A DNA stretch of 64,000 bases from Calonectria ilicicola. Lineage: Eukaryota > Ascomycota > Sordariomycetes > Hypocreales > Nectriaceae. Numbering within the stretch: the stretch's first letter is position 1; the number at the start of each line of letters is the position of its first letter. The notes beneath the pieces were generated by a model. That model saw nothing but the letters and a program-made list of their open reading frames with translations, was not told the origin of the DNA and ran no database searches. Where the stretch lies: positions 186,001 through 250,000 of the forward strand of contig CP085833.1 in the NCBI GenBank assembly GCA_020809705.1, given 5' to 3'. The position numbers were made by a program, and so were the translations under genes. Positions 12,901 to 24,855 of the stretch are shown one piece after another.

Positions 12901-13115
12901 TTCAAACAATAAACGATAAGGCTGCCGTTCGTTGGCCAAGTCTAGTTATAACATGGCTTGGCCCGATCATGACATTTCAATCTCTCGCCCCCCAACACGA
13001 CCTAAAGATCAACATCTGAACCACTTTCCTTTGTCAAGACACACTTTAGACCGAAAATGCAGCCATTTTCATAGAAGTAGCTCATTCTATACGAGCCCGG
13101 CTTGGAGCAACAACC
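9990..13115. other. 3.1 kb gene-free region
   Basis: No protein pattern or RNA gene could be supported. The stretch 10,400-11,450 is AT-rich, and an A-rich run lies near 12,029. Short open frames here (for example 10010-10372 and 12094-12360) have no family features. It must hold the promoters of the genes at 9989 (minus) and 13116 (plus). Decayed repeats may be present but cannot be identified by eye. Confidence 0.4.
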
Positions 13116-14384
13116 ATGGATCTCAATACTATCCCGGTGATGCCACCCCCGGATGGCCAAACTTCAGACTTCAATGCTCCGTACAACTCGCTCCAGATTA
13201 CTATTCTTGTCTCTTTTACGGTTAGCTATTTATTCACTACAATATGTCTCGGCCTTCGTTTTTTTCAAGTATTCAAGTTTTCCAAAGCTATTGAGGCAGA
13301 TTTGGGTAAGCCAATATGCTATCGGTCCCTCAATGTGTTCAGTTTACTCACCAGAGTCGCTACTTTATAGTCATCATCACCATCTCTTATTTTGGATCCT
13401 TGGCATATTTCATCACGATGGTGGATTGTAATTTAGCTGCCCATTGTACTTGGAAGACTATCCACTAATACGCGTCCAGTGATGCAATACGCTTGGGGCA
13501 AGCATTTATGGAACATATCCTTTCCTGATTTTACCAAATTTATGGACGTAAGTCATAAAATCTCTCTAGTTGAGCGATACTAATTTAATCAAGCGATTGC
13601 TGCCTAACAATTTACTATACTTTATCACATTATTCATCATACGAACGGCGATGCTCCAGGTTCTTTATCGAATCAACCCCTCGCGCGTATACCGAGCCAT
13701 TATCATATGTATAGGCATCGCCACATTCACTTATACCCTCACGTTTTGCATCTTCATTAGCGGGCCTTGCAATCTTGCAAAGCTGAGTTCTATACCATGC
13801 GTTAAAAAAGTCACAAAGACTCATGCCATTTTGAACATCGTATCCGATCTTGCTGTTATGGTTATGCCTATCCCAACAATTCATGCGCTCCGTCTTGTTC
13901 TCAAACAGAAGCTCATTATTGGTTGTATTCTGGCTTTGGGATCTGGGTAACACACCTCATTCGTCATGTCATGTTGTTGTACTGACCTCATTGCAGCGTT
14001 GTTATCTGCTCTATCGCGCGTCTGCCATACGTCATCGTTATTAGCGAATTAGCAGACCCGACCTATCATGAAGCTGTTTTAGGTGTGTGGTCTCTTGTAG
14101 AGATAAACCTTGGAATCATCTGTGTTTGCGTGACACGCCTGAGGCCGCTCTTCACCACATACTTCCCACAAATGGGGACATTTTTATCACGAACGCGTGA
14201 GACGGGCAATAAAAGTCCATGGGTCAAGCAAAGTAACGAAGATAGATCATATCAGCTCCACAGCATTCATAAGAGCTGTGATGCATTGGCTTTAGAGAGG
14301 GGCCCTAGTTGCAGTGAGACACCCGATAATATGGTCGAACGCTCTAGTGAATGCAATAGGAGCTCTGAGGAGATATTGGCCTGA
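13116..14384 (+). CDS. Integral membrane protein, fungal rhodopsin/PTH11-like domain
   Basis: Predicted plasma-membrane protein of 351 aa with seven hydrophobic segments. Exons: 13116-13305, 13371-13427, 13480-13547, 13594-13946 and 13997-14384. Segments include LQITILVSFTVSYLFTTICL, IIICIGIATFTYTLTFCIFI, THAILNIVSDLAVMVMPIP and LGVWSLVEINLGIICVCV. The pattern W-G-x-H-x-W and the DLAVMVMPIP helix are typical of the fungal rhodopsin/PTH11-related domain found in hundreds of uncharacterised fungal proteins. The hydrophilic C-terminal tail is Ser/Glu-rich and cytosolic by topology. There is no CFEM domain at the N-terminus. Its role is unknown; members are proposed surface sensors. Confidence 0.82.
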
Positions 14385-14695
14385 AAAGCTTCAAATAATA
14401 TGAAGAATCAAAAAAGAATAGAAATTAAATAAACTCAGAATACTATCTATTGGTAGGCAGCGACTTGGTGCAGAAGTTGTTCTTGATCGTCAGTTGTTGT
14501 CGGTAATGTCCTTGTAGCAACGGTAGGAACGTGTAATTAAACTGCCGGAGCACACAAAATCTCCATTGAATATAATATAGGTTCTTCCTTTAACCAGAAA
14601 AAGACAAATGTTCACACTTCCACTCATGTCCACCCTTCACCCTTCATAGTAAATGCTGCCATGCGAGTCAAGTATGTGTGATCCTAAAAAACATT
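14385..14695. other. Convergent intergenic region
   Basis: About 310 bp between the rhodopsin-like gene and the 3' end of the F-box pseudogene. Nothing recognisable beyond probable 3' UTRs. Confidence 0.4.
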
Positions 14696-17318
14696 CTAGT
14701 CAGTCCCTGGACTTTGGAAGGAAATTGTTACGAGCCTTACCTGTGTAACATTCTGAGATCGATTATCTCCTTTTATGCCGCCAAATGAAAGCGCTAGGCC
14801 TACCAGAACTTCCCCATCAGGAACAATAATGGATTTCCAATCACCATCAGCTTTCATCCCGCACTCCCAGTAAAAAGATCGGTTTCGGTTTGTTTGCACC
14901 TTCATTTCGTTAGATTAACGCTTGGTATAGAAATCTATAAACTTTCCTTGATAGCCTCAAGATGTAGATTAGCTTGAATCGATAACTCTGTTATTTGTTC
15001 ACCACCAGCTCCATCAATCTCGAATGATTCGAAGTCTTCATCTGGAATGGGAGTTCCATCGCAATCTTCGGACCTGGCAACCACTGGCGCAAGGTTGGAT
15101 GAAGGATCAAATTCAACTCGTATGTTGCATATACCTTTCAATTCTTCCCCAGCGGTTGATTCTGATTCAAGAGTGTCACGCTTGATGGTGTGGAAAATTA
15201 GTTTCTTCAGAGTGAGCAAGTTATTGATTTCAAGAGCCCAAATGAATGCTTCGTGAGGAACCATGTCAGGATGAATGTACTGGTATAACTGTGGAGCTGA
15301 TTCCTCATCAAAAGAATGCATTGTGAGGCCTTCTAACTCCTTGACCGGACGATTTTGTATGTGGCATGCCTCATTAGTCCAGAGATGTCTTTGTAGTTGA
15401 GGAGGCAATGGAGCTGCAGGCTCCTCTGAAGCATCTTCTGGGGGTTCTATGGGGGCTAGAAGAAGACCGAATCGGAGAATCCGTGGCCTTGCATCCGGGG
15501 CCAAGTCAACCTGAGAAAGTTATTAATACGAAGCGCCTCAAAAAGCTCAAGATTAATGTGCTTGTACATACGTCACCACATAGTCCCTCTACTCCTACAA
15601 TGTAGTGGCCGTCAGGAGCAAATAGTGGTCGTTGACAATGTCCAAATGTGGTTTCGCCTAGATTGATGCTTCGGCTAGTTGTTGTTCGAATCTATGCATA
15701 TTAGCAGTGGCTCTACTTTCGAGGGTTGTTGACGAACAGTGATTCCCCTGGGCGCTGTGGCGTTCTCGGGTTGTGCCTCAGCTTGGCGCTTTACAGCCAA
15801 AATGTTCATCTGTGGAATGTGGAAGACAATTCTAGAAATCCAAGTTTCGCTTTCATCGTCTCCATTCCCGCATTCATCATCCAATTGGAAAGCTTGGGCT
15901 TCAACGCCGAGTTCGCCATCATCTGCCCCGAAAAGCATTCTTTCTCCTCCTTTCGTAGTAATCGAGATACCAACCAGGTAGCCTTGATCCCAGAATATCT
16001 CTACTGTCTTCGAACCCGATATTGCCTCTCGAGAGCATATCCAATATGAATGAGATACTTCATCGTCGCTTTCTATCGGCCCCGAGACAACAGGGCCATA
16101 AGAGCAAGCAGCATGGTTAAGAATCGCATCGTCCACTTCTAGATAGTCGACTAAGCTCTCCTTCAGGTATAAGTCGGCCAGCTGAATACAAACGTGCCAA
16201 ATTCGGCGTCGGTTTGCAATCCACATGTAAGCATCCTCCATCCCGAGTTGAGGCTTGGTGATCCTTAGAGCCCAGAAATAAACTGCCTTCATGCTGACGA
16301 TAGAGGATGAAGCCTCAGAATTGAGATACTCATGCAACTCAAAAAACCAGGGCAACCTGCTTTTTGATTCGCTGCTTCCAGAAGCCGTTATCGTCATGAT
16401 GTGCTGCATGAACATACCATGACGCATTGAAAACATTGATGAGCGAAGAGTCATCAAGAAAAGAGAGAACAAGGTCAATAATAAGCGTTGGGAGTTTAGA
16501 GAAGGCGTCTGATTTTATTTTCGAACCCAGATTTGAGTCAAGAGTAGACATGGTGAAGGTTCGGTCGAGACTAGCTCTCACGGTCGCAGACAATTTGGTG
16601 GTAGTGGTTGGGGGGCAAACGTACAATTCCTCACCGGGATTACAAACCCAGGTTTGTTCGCGCGGGATCTTGATACCTGTTCCAGGCTCGTTATAGTCCA
16701 GATCCAGACTGTAGGAGCTTGCTAACGGCGACATAATACGAAACAATACTTCTTTATCGATGAGATCAATATTGTCGGATCCGGTGAGGCAACGAGATAA
16801 AAGTTTATAGCAATCCAAATGGAATGGGATGAGGGGTTCGTTGTCTTCATCTTCAGGGTTTATTTTTGACACCTCGAAGCAAAAAAGCCCCTGAAAGTAT
16901 GGCTCATCCCAATCGGGATCGGACCCAGGGCCGCAATTCATCCTTCCATAGTCCTCATAATGTCCTGGGCCTGATAAAAACGTCCTTCGAAGAAGAAATT
17001 TTAGTAAGCAAACCAATGAAAGCACCTCTGTGCGGGCGAGAGGCAGACATACTTTGCGAGGTAGGGATCAAAGCAGAGAAAGCGACAGTCATTTGTCCAC
17101 GCAGTATCGCGTGGTCGGATGATTTTTGGGTCGTAGCCTTAATCTTCCTGATCGCTTTCGAATTGATCATGGTCGGAACCATAGTTCATGTCGGTATCTT
17201 CATTGCTTTCGTTGGCGCTTGTGGCCTCAGAATCGCTGCTGCGTGGTTGACGAAGAATCATAGATGCGGCCATGACAGCCCCGCATATAGCACAGTAGCA
17301 ATCCCAGGATCCTCCCAT
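14696..17318 (-). pseudogene. F-box protein gene, disrupted by nonsense codon and frameshift
   Basis: Remnant of a large fungal F-box protein, normally a substrate adaptor of SCF ubiquitin ligases. The reading starts at 17318 with an N-terminus containing CYCAICG and a Ser/Glu/Asp-rich stretch. A TAA at 17139-17141 then interrupts otherwise continuous coding (DQED, stop, GYDPKIIRPRDTAW). A 41-nt intron (17025-16985) restores LSPAQRTFLSGPGHYEDYG. The F-box is clear at about 16,400-16,500 (FSKLPTLIIDLVLSFLDDSS). Near 16,356 an extra base shifts the frame between RIKKQ and LPWFFELHEYL. Downstream exons (about 16,350-15,690, 15,675-15,570, 15,510-14,935 and 14,905-14,720) encode a conserved-looking C-terminal region with a beta-rich segment, and the last splice joint could not be closed in frame. 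No intron explains either lesion. Sequencing error is the alternative. Confidence 0.65.
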
Positions 17319-18052
17319 GTTGAATATCGCAATAGGCCGAAGGGCAAGAAAAAAGAGTGAGCTGAATTTTCGACGAGGAAAAAAGGTTAGTTAGCTTGTT
17401 ATTTTGTATTAGATTGAAGTGGATTTTGCTCTTTGTGTTGGTTGTTGCCTACACTAATATAGCCCCTGCTGGTAAGTGCGCCTCCAATTTCTTGGCAGAG
17501 GATAAACTATGAAGGTTCATGTGAAATTTGGAGCGAAGTGGGGAAAATTACAGACCGCGTTCTTCGGTTACTATCACAAGCGGCCAACAAGTCTGTTGAA
17601 GTGGTTGGTTGAAGATAGACTACGGCGGGGTCCAAAATATTGGTTGGGCCCCTTAACTAGTTGTGGCTTGAACTTGTGAAATGTGTTCAATGACTATTTT
17701 AAGCTTAATCAAATTGTACAATCGAAATTATATTAATGAATTTAACATTGGTAATTTGGATGCGAAGGCGTCTCCCACCATGAACTGAGCCATTGCGTGA
17801 AGGTACTGTGTCCACGCTCCGATGTGGGGGGAATTGTCAATTTAAAAACTGGATAGTCATGAGGGTATTTCATTCCTTTAAGCAAATAAATAGCCTAGCA
17901 ATGTATCAATTCAACGGTCAGTGCAAAAAGGTGGATCTAGACTCTTGAAGTGAAGCTTTTCTGGATTTAATTGCTTGGCAAGTAGGTTCATGAAAAGGAT
18001 GTTGACTTGGTGAAAAATAACTTCTATAATACAATATTTACCAAATAGACGC
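17319..18052. other. Intergenic region
   Basis: Upstream of the F-box pseudogene and downstream of the FAD monooxygenase stop. AT-rich; no gene or repeat recognised. Confidence 0.4.
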
Positions 18053-20606
18053 TTAATTGATAGAAACACTGGCGATTTTATCTTCTCGCCAATGCCACAG
18101 GCCAGCCCAAGTGGCCCCAGAGCCAACTAGGAACTGACCTGCAATGACCGACAAGACGGCCTTGACAGCTTCTGAGGTTTTAATATATCCAAGACGGCGC
18201 AGGTCCCATATAGAGTATAAGTTGCCTCCCAAATACGCCGATACTCCAATTGCCATATCATACTTGAAGAATACGGCAATTTTCTCTGCCAAAGTTGGGA
18301 GGTTCCACTCTGCTTTGAAGGGATTTGGCAATCCAAACAAAGTCTGGGCGACATTGATGGTAGGATGATTGTATGCATATGCAAGCGAGGCGATGTGGGT
18401 GGTAGCCTGAATTGCGAACGCATAAGAATATGCTGTCCTCAGCCCTGGCATGTCACGATTTCCATAGCGATTGGCAATGGATTTCTCTGTGGATTCTTCT
18501 TCTTGAGGGACTTGCTTGCGTTTCTTTAGCCCAGATGTTATGGCGTTTACCAACACGTTGACCAAGGGTGGTGCAAACTGCCAGAGTGTGGCCCACTGAT
18601 GCCAAGCTCCTACATTAGGGCTTGGTGTGAGTGCCATGATTGTTGGGATTACGAAACCCAAGGTAACAGCGGGAATCAATGATTTGGTCATTTCTTGGGG
18701 CACGGCGCGACCGGCAGGTGTTTCGTTGGAAAACAAAGCGCTCAAGATTGCATGCAGCGGAGCCATTCGCGCAATTCCCTGAACTTGCATACCAGCAGTG
18801 AACAGCATGGGTAGCGAGAGGAGGGTACCTTGGTTTCCCGCGCGGTAACCTTCAACAGTATACACCACAAGAGGTGAGATGAGCTGAGGCAAAAAGTTCC
18901 ATAGATGAAGCCTTGCCGAAGGGTTTTGGTCTTGCACAGGAATCACCAAAACTGATGTTATTGCATTCAATATGTTGTTGGCGGGTGAATTACCAAACCA
19001 TTTAAGGCCAATGTTCGCCTTGCTCCAGCTTTCAACTTCTGGGAATGGGAGGCGCAATCCTTTGGAAGTAGTATATAGAGCAAGACCCATCGCCCCAATG
19101 AATGCTCCCTTTACAATGGTGTGGATTCTTTCGTCGATTGGTTTTCCTGGCAGCTCATCCCGGAAGGGGTTGACGCGGGGTCGGTGAGGAATCGGTAGCT
19201 TCTCAACTCGCGATCCGCCCGCAAACGTACCCGCCATCCTTTCCAAAGTGCTTTCATCCCCCATCAAAGGTAGAACGATATTCTGAGTGAGTTCTGAAAC
19301 TACTGGCTTTTCATGAGCAAAGAAAGCCTGCATATCGTGAGCCCTCTGGACAATCATATCAGCACGCTCATGTCTCGCTGTTTGAGTCTCGGTGAAGATT
19401 TGGTTGATCTCTGCATCGGACAGGCCAGCCAGACTTCCGCCTCGGCTGTCTTTCATTCTTAAAATCGCATTGACCAGCTCGGCACACGTTTCCATGGCAC
19501 CGTTTGCACCTTGGCCACCAATTGGATTTGGCTATGTGATTGTAAGCGTTGGAGTTCGAGAGCCATCCTCCTAGTGGGAAGGAAGCAGAATGACACGTAC
19601 CTTGTGGGTGGAATCGCCGACTGTCATAATCCTTCTAAAAAACCACTTCTTATACACAACTTCATGCAAAGGCGTCAAAGTGGACGAGATGCGCTTGTCA
19701 AATACATGGCCGAAGTTGACTTGAAGAGTAATTGGCACGTTGCGATTTCGCTTCACAAATTCGGCTTCGTCTTGTCTTGTAAACTTGGGTATCTCCTTTC
19801 CGCGTTTTGTCTCCGGTAGCTTCTCAAACATGAACCAGTAGACTTTGTTGTCTGGCCCAGACACGACAAGCTGAGAACGCCCGTCCCCTACTACCATGTG
19901 CTGCTGACCAGAAACCCAATTGGGCACATTTTGAGCAATGCCAAAGCTGCAACGATAGAAACATGGTACAGAATCAGCTTCCTGAGGATCAAAGTACCCA
20001 GGCTGGAGTTTGTGACCCAATTTAGTCATTTCATCGCGGACAGCACTGTGTATGCCGTCGGCGCCGATGAGAATTGTGCCCGAAAAGATTGAGCCGTCAG
20101 CACAAGTGACTTTAACTCCACCATCGATGAGATCTGCCTGGGTAACTCGCTTGCTGAGCAGAACCTTTTCTTTTTGCTGGACGGCTTCGTACAAAATTTC
20201 TAATAATGTTTGGCGATCAAAGAAAAATAGACCATATCCATGGCTAGAATAATATTAGCGGCAGTGGATCCCTGACAGGGGTAGCGTCAACATACCGCTT
20301 TTCTAGATGTTTGAAGATGTCGTTCACCATGGCCAGAGAATTGCCATCTTTACTGCGAGTGTGTGTTACTTTATAGGGCACCTCGTCGCCGAAGATAGCC
20401 TTGATGGGTTCATAACATCCAAGCTGGTCCAAGATTCGCAGCCCATTTGGAAACATGCCGATGCTGGCACCGACTGGTGGTGCAATGTCAGAGTGGCCCT
20501 CTAGCAAGACAAAGTCGATGTTGAACTTTTCCAACATGATAGCCAGGGTAAGGCCACCAAGGCCGCCGCCAGCAATGACGACCTTGAAATTGTCCGCGGC
20601 AGACAT
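18053..20606 (-). CDS. FAD-dependent monooxygenase fused to a multi-pass membrane domain
   Basis: An 810-aa protein. Exons: 20606-20296, 20243-19601 and 19531-18053, all in frame. Residues 1-440 form a class A flavoprotein monooxygenase of the type found in fungal meroterpenoid and indole-diterpene clusters. It has a dinucleotide fold VVIAGGGLGGLTLAIM, the motif GADGIHSAVR, and VGDSTHKPNPIGGQGANGA rebuilt over the second intron. From about residue 455 the protein becomes strongly hydrophobic with seven to eight predicted helices (for example IVKGAFIGAMGLALYTTS, LIPAVTLGFVIPTIMAL and AYSYAFAIQATTHIASLAY) and ends near GATWAGLWHWRED. Stand-alone enzymes of this class are about 470 aa, so the second half is an added membrane module, perhaps an anchor or a second catalytic unit. 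The substrate is unknown. It belongs with the enzymes at 22.4-29.2 kb. Confidence 0.85.
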
Positions 20607-22407
20607 TTTGTGTTGGGGCGGTTCTGGGGTAGTGCTATTTCGGTGCTTGCTGAGTGAGTGGTGTTGGGTCTAATGTACGGGCTTATCGTCCTTATATTTA
20701 GACTGGCGGATCGCTGGGCCGGAAGTTCGGAGCACAGAGCCCTGGAAATGTCAGCGGAGTGTGACCCAAAATGGAAATGATTCGATTGTTGTTCCTACTT
20801 GTGACAGGCAGGGACTGGAAGAGTCCAAGCCGCACTAGTCATTAGACGTGGGTCGCTTGTTTTCGCGTCTGTGTTGCAAATAAACAAAGCCCGGGTCGGC
20901 GATGCATTTTTTTCTTCTAGCACTAGAGCTGATTAATATGTACACTCAGAGAGCCAGGAATTGCCACCTAACATCTCTCTTTACACTCATCCCATCTCAA
21001 ATATGTGTGCATTTGTCCTCATACATCGTTTGACGTCTGCCCCAAATGTGTCCGATAACAGTGATGGGATTTTTGCGTGGAACCTATCAGGATGCTCCTT
21101 GCCAAACACGGGTGTATTGCTCATGTAGCTTATCCGGACAGCCCCTGAAGTTTGACCGTATTTCTTCCCACCTAAATCTCGTGTCTGCCGTTCAAAGACG
21201 TAACAAGATGCGATATTCGGCCAACTCCGCTAATATACCCACCTCCAATTGGTGTCTCTCAAGCCCTAATTTTTCTAAGGGTCAAAGACCTGCAGGCGGG
21301 TAAAAAGTCTATCCAAAAATATATCAATGCCCGTTATTTATTCTCCCATCGGCTGTTTTAAAGTCGCGAAGCCGATCAGGGTTTAAAAATTGTCCGAAGG
21401 CCCGACCCGGGCTCAGTTAGCAACGCGGTAAGCAAGCGTGGGGAACTTCAGCAATGTCTGCTGACGAACTTGGCCATTTAAACGGCGCATATTCACACGT
21501 CCATGGCCTCGTAACGGAGCATGTGGATCCCTTCATGCTGTGATAACAGGGTTCGTCCACTCATGACTAATCGGCGGGTTTATGAATTGGGTAAAGCGAC
21601 AACACCATGGATCAAGCCCCACCTAATTGTAAGATCATGCCAAGCCAGTTTGGATCTGTCAATTAAAAGAATGCTCCGGTAATAAAGAATGGCACTGGAA
21701 CTCCGGCAGTTGGTCAGGGGCCGGATTTTCAGTGAAAGATACTTTGATCTTGCATACTTTGTGTCGCACTATTCAGATCCATCTTGCTCATGGGTATCCC
21801 GTACTGTACTGCTTGGATATAGTTTTTTTGCGTGGAAATATTTCTCGTCAAAATTCGGAGGCCACATGACCATGGTTTCAGTCGCTTACCATATTGTCAG
21901 CATGAGCGCTGCGTTTTTCCCTCAACAACCGGCTGTTGGTGTGAACCATACCCATCGCGATATCACATCACGCGTCAATTCCTCCCATTTTATCCTATTG
22001 GTTCAATTGATACGTCATTTTGTCTGAATTGGACTTCTATTCGCTTGATGGATTTGGGAAATCGCATCATCTGATTCAGCTCTGAGCAATGACTACAGTA
22101 GCGATGGAACACCACTACTGGGTAAAAATTTTAAACCTCGTGTCGTGAAAAAAAGGGGAAAAGAGGCTGTTGGTTTGCAAAGTAAGACATTTATTTGGCC
22201 CAAATCGATCATCTAAAAAAAATATGGACGAGTTCGGGTTGATCCGAGGTGATTTCTGCACCTGGTTAGTGGCGTCATTAATCTCGCTTCATCGCTTGAG
22301 AATCTGTGGTTTCCGGGCCTGAATATTTTCCACATTTCCCAAGTATGAAATCAATTCCCATCACGGAAAAATTGACCACTTGATCCGTTCTCCAGGTCAT
22401 GTTTGCT
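20607..22407. other. 1.8 kb intergenic region
   Basis: Upstream of the FAD monooxygenase start and downstream of the hydrolase stop. CGG/CCG triplets occur near 20,706-20,722 (GCGGATCGCTGGGCCGG), but no clean palindrome is seen. No gene recognised. Confidence 0.4.
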
Positions 22408-23432
22408 TCAAGATAGGAGATGCTTCTTCAGAAAGTCAATCTCACACCCAACACATTTTTCAAAGTTTGGCCCTGAATACACCTCATAATGACCACCAGG
22501 AACTATGTGCAACTCCTTGGGCTCAAGAGCTTTGGAATATGCCTCTAAAGCGAGGTCTGTGGGAGTTATAACATCATTACTTGCGATAACCATGAGGAGA
22601 GGTGTAGGAGATATGTGAGAGATGTGGACGACCGGCATGTACTCTCGCATAACCTCAAGTCTGGCAAAGTAGGCTAATTAGTATGACTTCTCTGTATACT
22701 GAAATCAATCAACATACGTTCTTATCGTGGATTCGTTTTTCCACTGGGATTTCTTGCTCCACGTGCTGAAGAACCCATAGCTGTCTGGTGTTGCTAACAT
22801 TGCTGGACCTTGTGGGTTTTCATTTACGACTGGCATCATACCCGGAGGTTTGCCAGCCGCACGATCAAGTCGATCTTGATAAGATAATCAGCAAACATAA
22901 GGCAAGTTTAAGAGTACTCAGAGAAGACCGCACCGTTTTGAAACATCTCGTTTAGACCAGCAGCAAAGTCTGGCCGAACCAATCGCTGGAAGTTGGCATA
23001 CCCGTCCACAAATGGAACTTGTGATATAACCACCTTTACACGGCGGTCTACTGCACCGACCCATATAACATGACCCGCACCGTATGAGGTTCCCCAAAGG
23101 CCTATCTTATCCTTGTTCACATCATCTCTGGTCTGAACATAAGTGATGGCGTCAGAGAGGTCGCTGGTTTGCTGAGGAGGGAGAATTTCCTGTCGTGGTT
23201 GCCCTTCTTTGGTATCACTTTCGCCGAAGCCGCGATGATCGTAGACAAGGCAATTGATTGATAAAGAAGAACAGAATTTTTCAGCAAAATCCTCAAGTGC
23301 CATTTCCTTGAGGCAAGAAAATCCATGCACCAAGATCAGAGTTGGCAGTGGCGACGGTGCATCGTGGGGCTTGTAGAACCAGCCGCGAAGGGTAACATGG
23401 TCAGAAGTTTGGAATGAAACGTCTTCACGCAT
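22408..23432 (-). CDS. Alpha/beta hydrolase, polyketide-transferase/xenobiotic hydrolase-like
   Basis: Probably cytosolic enzyme of 302 aa. Exons: 23432-22934, 22874-22718 and 22660-22408. Visible features are the oxyanion strand LILVHGFSCLKEMALEDFAE, the DHRGFGESD motif, nucleophile elbow GTSYGAG, catalytic Asp in ASNDVITPTD and catalytic His in GGHYEVY. This arrangement matches fungal hydrolases annotated as polyketide transferases in secondary-metabolite clusters; in that family members move acyl groups from PKS products to alcohols or hydrolyse esters. No PKS is in this window, so a partner would have to lie elsewhere, or the enzyme acts as a plain hydrolase. Co-directional with the FMO, methyltransferase and esterase around it. 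Confidence 0.82.
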
Positions 23433-24006
23433 GTTGATTGCTGGGTAGGTTCGGGTTCAGTTAGAAATGTATGTACCTGATGGAAAATACTACAGAGCGG
23501 AAACAGGCGAGATGTGCAAATTTATGTGAAGGATAAGCACACATGAGCCATATATCCGAATCCATTTTATGGGCCTAATGAAAACAACCGTGTATTCACA
23601 ATGTGTTTGAGCAATCTGCTCGAGTTCCAAAGTTAGAAATCGATTGTAGTTCCGTGGGGCTACCCCATGTGTCTCACAGCCTCACTCGTCGCTCCGTCGT
23701 ATGCAACCACACGAGGCGCTTTTAGCCGGGGTAACGATGACGAAATATTACGGTGGGGGCCAAACCTTGTCTTTGCGCGCATCAAAAACTCCAATTTATG
23801 CATCGTGTTATCACAATGGCGATTTCTGAAATGGGGAAACACAGTCAGCATTGGGGAATGGCGTCATGTTTTGATGGCTAGTCTTGCCGAGGCTTTTATA
23901 GGGAGGCAGAGATTACATCTGGTAGGTGTTGGTGGAACATCTCAGCTTCGGAATTAGAGAATCCGTACGGAATTACGGAGTAAGCGTAAGCTGCATCGCC
24001 GATTGA
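23433..24006. other. Intergenic region
   Basis: Promoter of the hydrolase and 3' flank of the methyltransferase. A short palindrome TCCGTACGGA lies at about 23,962-23,971. No gene recognised. Confidence 0.4.
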
Positions 24007-24855
24007 TCAATTCTTCCATACAACCAACACGCTCAACTGGGGATGTGCCAGCAATTTTGCCCACCCTTCGTCGTCATCCTGCAACCCCATTTCCTTTCGC
24101 CATTCATCGCCAAGGAATTCAATACGTCGCCATTCCATCTTTCCAGTCATGCCGCCAGCACGCGCACACTCGTCAAAGACACTCTTCTTTAGGTGGTAGG
24201 TTCGAAATTCTATCCCCTTGACCGACTCGGGTGAGCCAGGTGGCGGAATGCCAAAAATCTGGACTGGATAACCTAAGCCATTCTCCAGTTTATCCCTGTA
24301 CTCTTCCACTAGTCCTGTCTGAGCCATGATAGGCCTCACTGAATTGCAGGAGGCGGCCCAATCATCCATCTCATCCATAGGGTGGTAGCATATGCCGACA
24401 AAAACACCATCCTCCTTGAGATTAATGGAGATTGATTGGAACATGCCGGTCAGCTGCTGCTTCTCTTGAGCATAGTTTAGAAACCATGCGCCAGTTGCAA
24501 CATCAAACCCTTGTGACCCGACCGGCTTGTATAACTGAGGGAGAGTTCCATCGCCTTGCATAAATGTCGTGTGCAAGGCATACGGGGTTTCAGACAGTCG
24601 CTTCTTTGCGGCATCTACCATAGGACCCGAGATGTCGATGCCAGTCAATGAACTTGCTCCCCATTTTAGCAAGAGATGGGAATAAAACCCGGTACCACAG
24701 GCAAAGTCAATGACGCTGACATTTGAGTTGGTCAAAAATGGCTGCACATTTTTCCGAAAATTAAGTTGTTCAAGCTTGTTGAAAGATGTTGTTTTGATCA
24801 CATTGTACTGGCTTCCGATGGAATCATATTGAGATGTAGTGGGGATCGATCCCAT
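24007..24855 (-). CDS. Class I SAM-dependent methyltransferase
   Basis: Single-exon gene of 282 aa, complete from ATG to stop. Motif I is SVIDFACGTGFYSHLL, followed by the acidic post-I residue in LTGIDISGPMVDAAKKR. A third block is GFDVATGAWFLNYAQ. These are the SAM-binding features of small fungal O- or C-methyltransferases in secondary-metabolite clusters. No signal peptide or membrane segment is seen. Length and N-terminus (YDSIGSQYNVIKTTSFNKLE) fit the group that includes meroterpenoid methyltransferases, but the exact substrate and atom methylated cannot be read. It sits between two hydrolases on the same strand, supporting a tailoring role. Confidence 0.85.
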   Translation of the reverse strand: MGSIPTTSQYDSIGSQYNVIKTTSFNKLEQLNFRKNVQPFLTNSNVSVIDFACGTGFYSHLLLKWGASSLTGIDISGPMVDAAKKRLSETPYALHTTFMQGDGTLPQLYKPVGSQGFDVATGAWFLNYAQEKQQLTGMFQSISINLKEDGVFVGICYHPMDEMDDWAASCNSVRPIMAQTGLVEEYRDKLENGLGYPVQIFGIPPPGSPESVKGIEFRTYHLKKSVFDECARAGGMTGKMEWRRIEFLGDEWRKEMGLQDDDEGWAKLLAHPQLSVLVVWKN

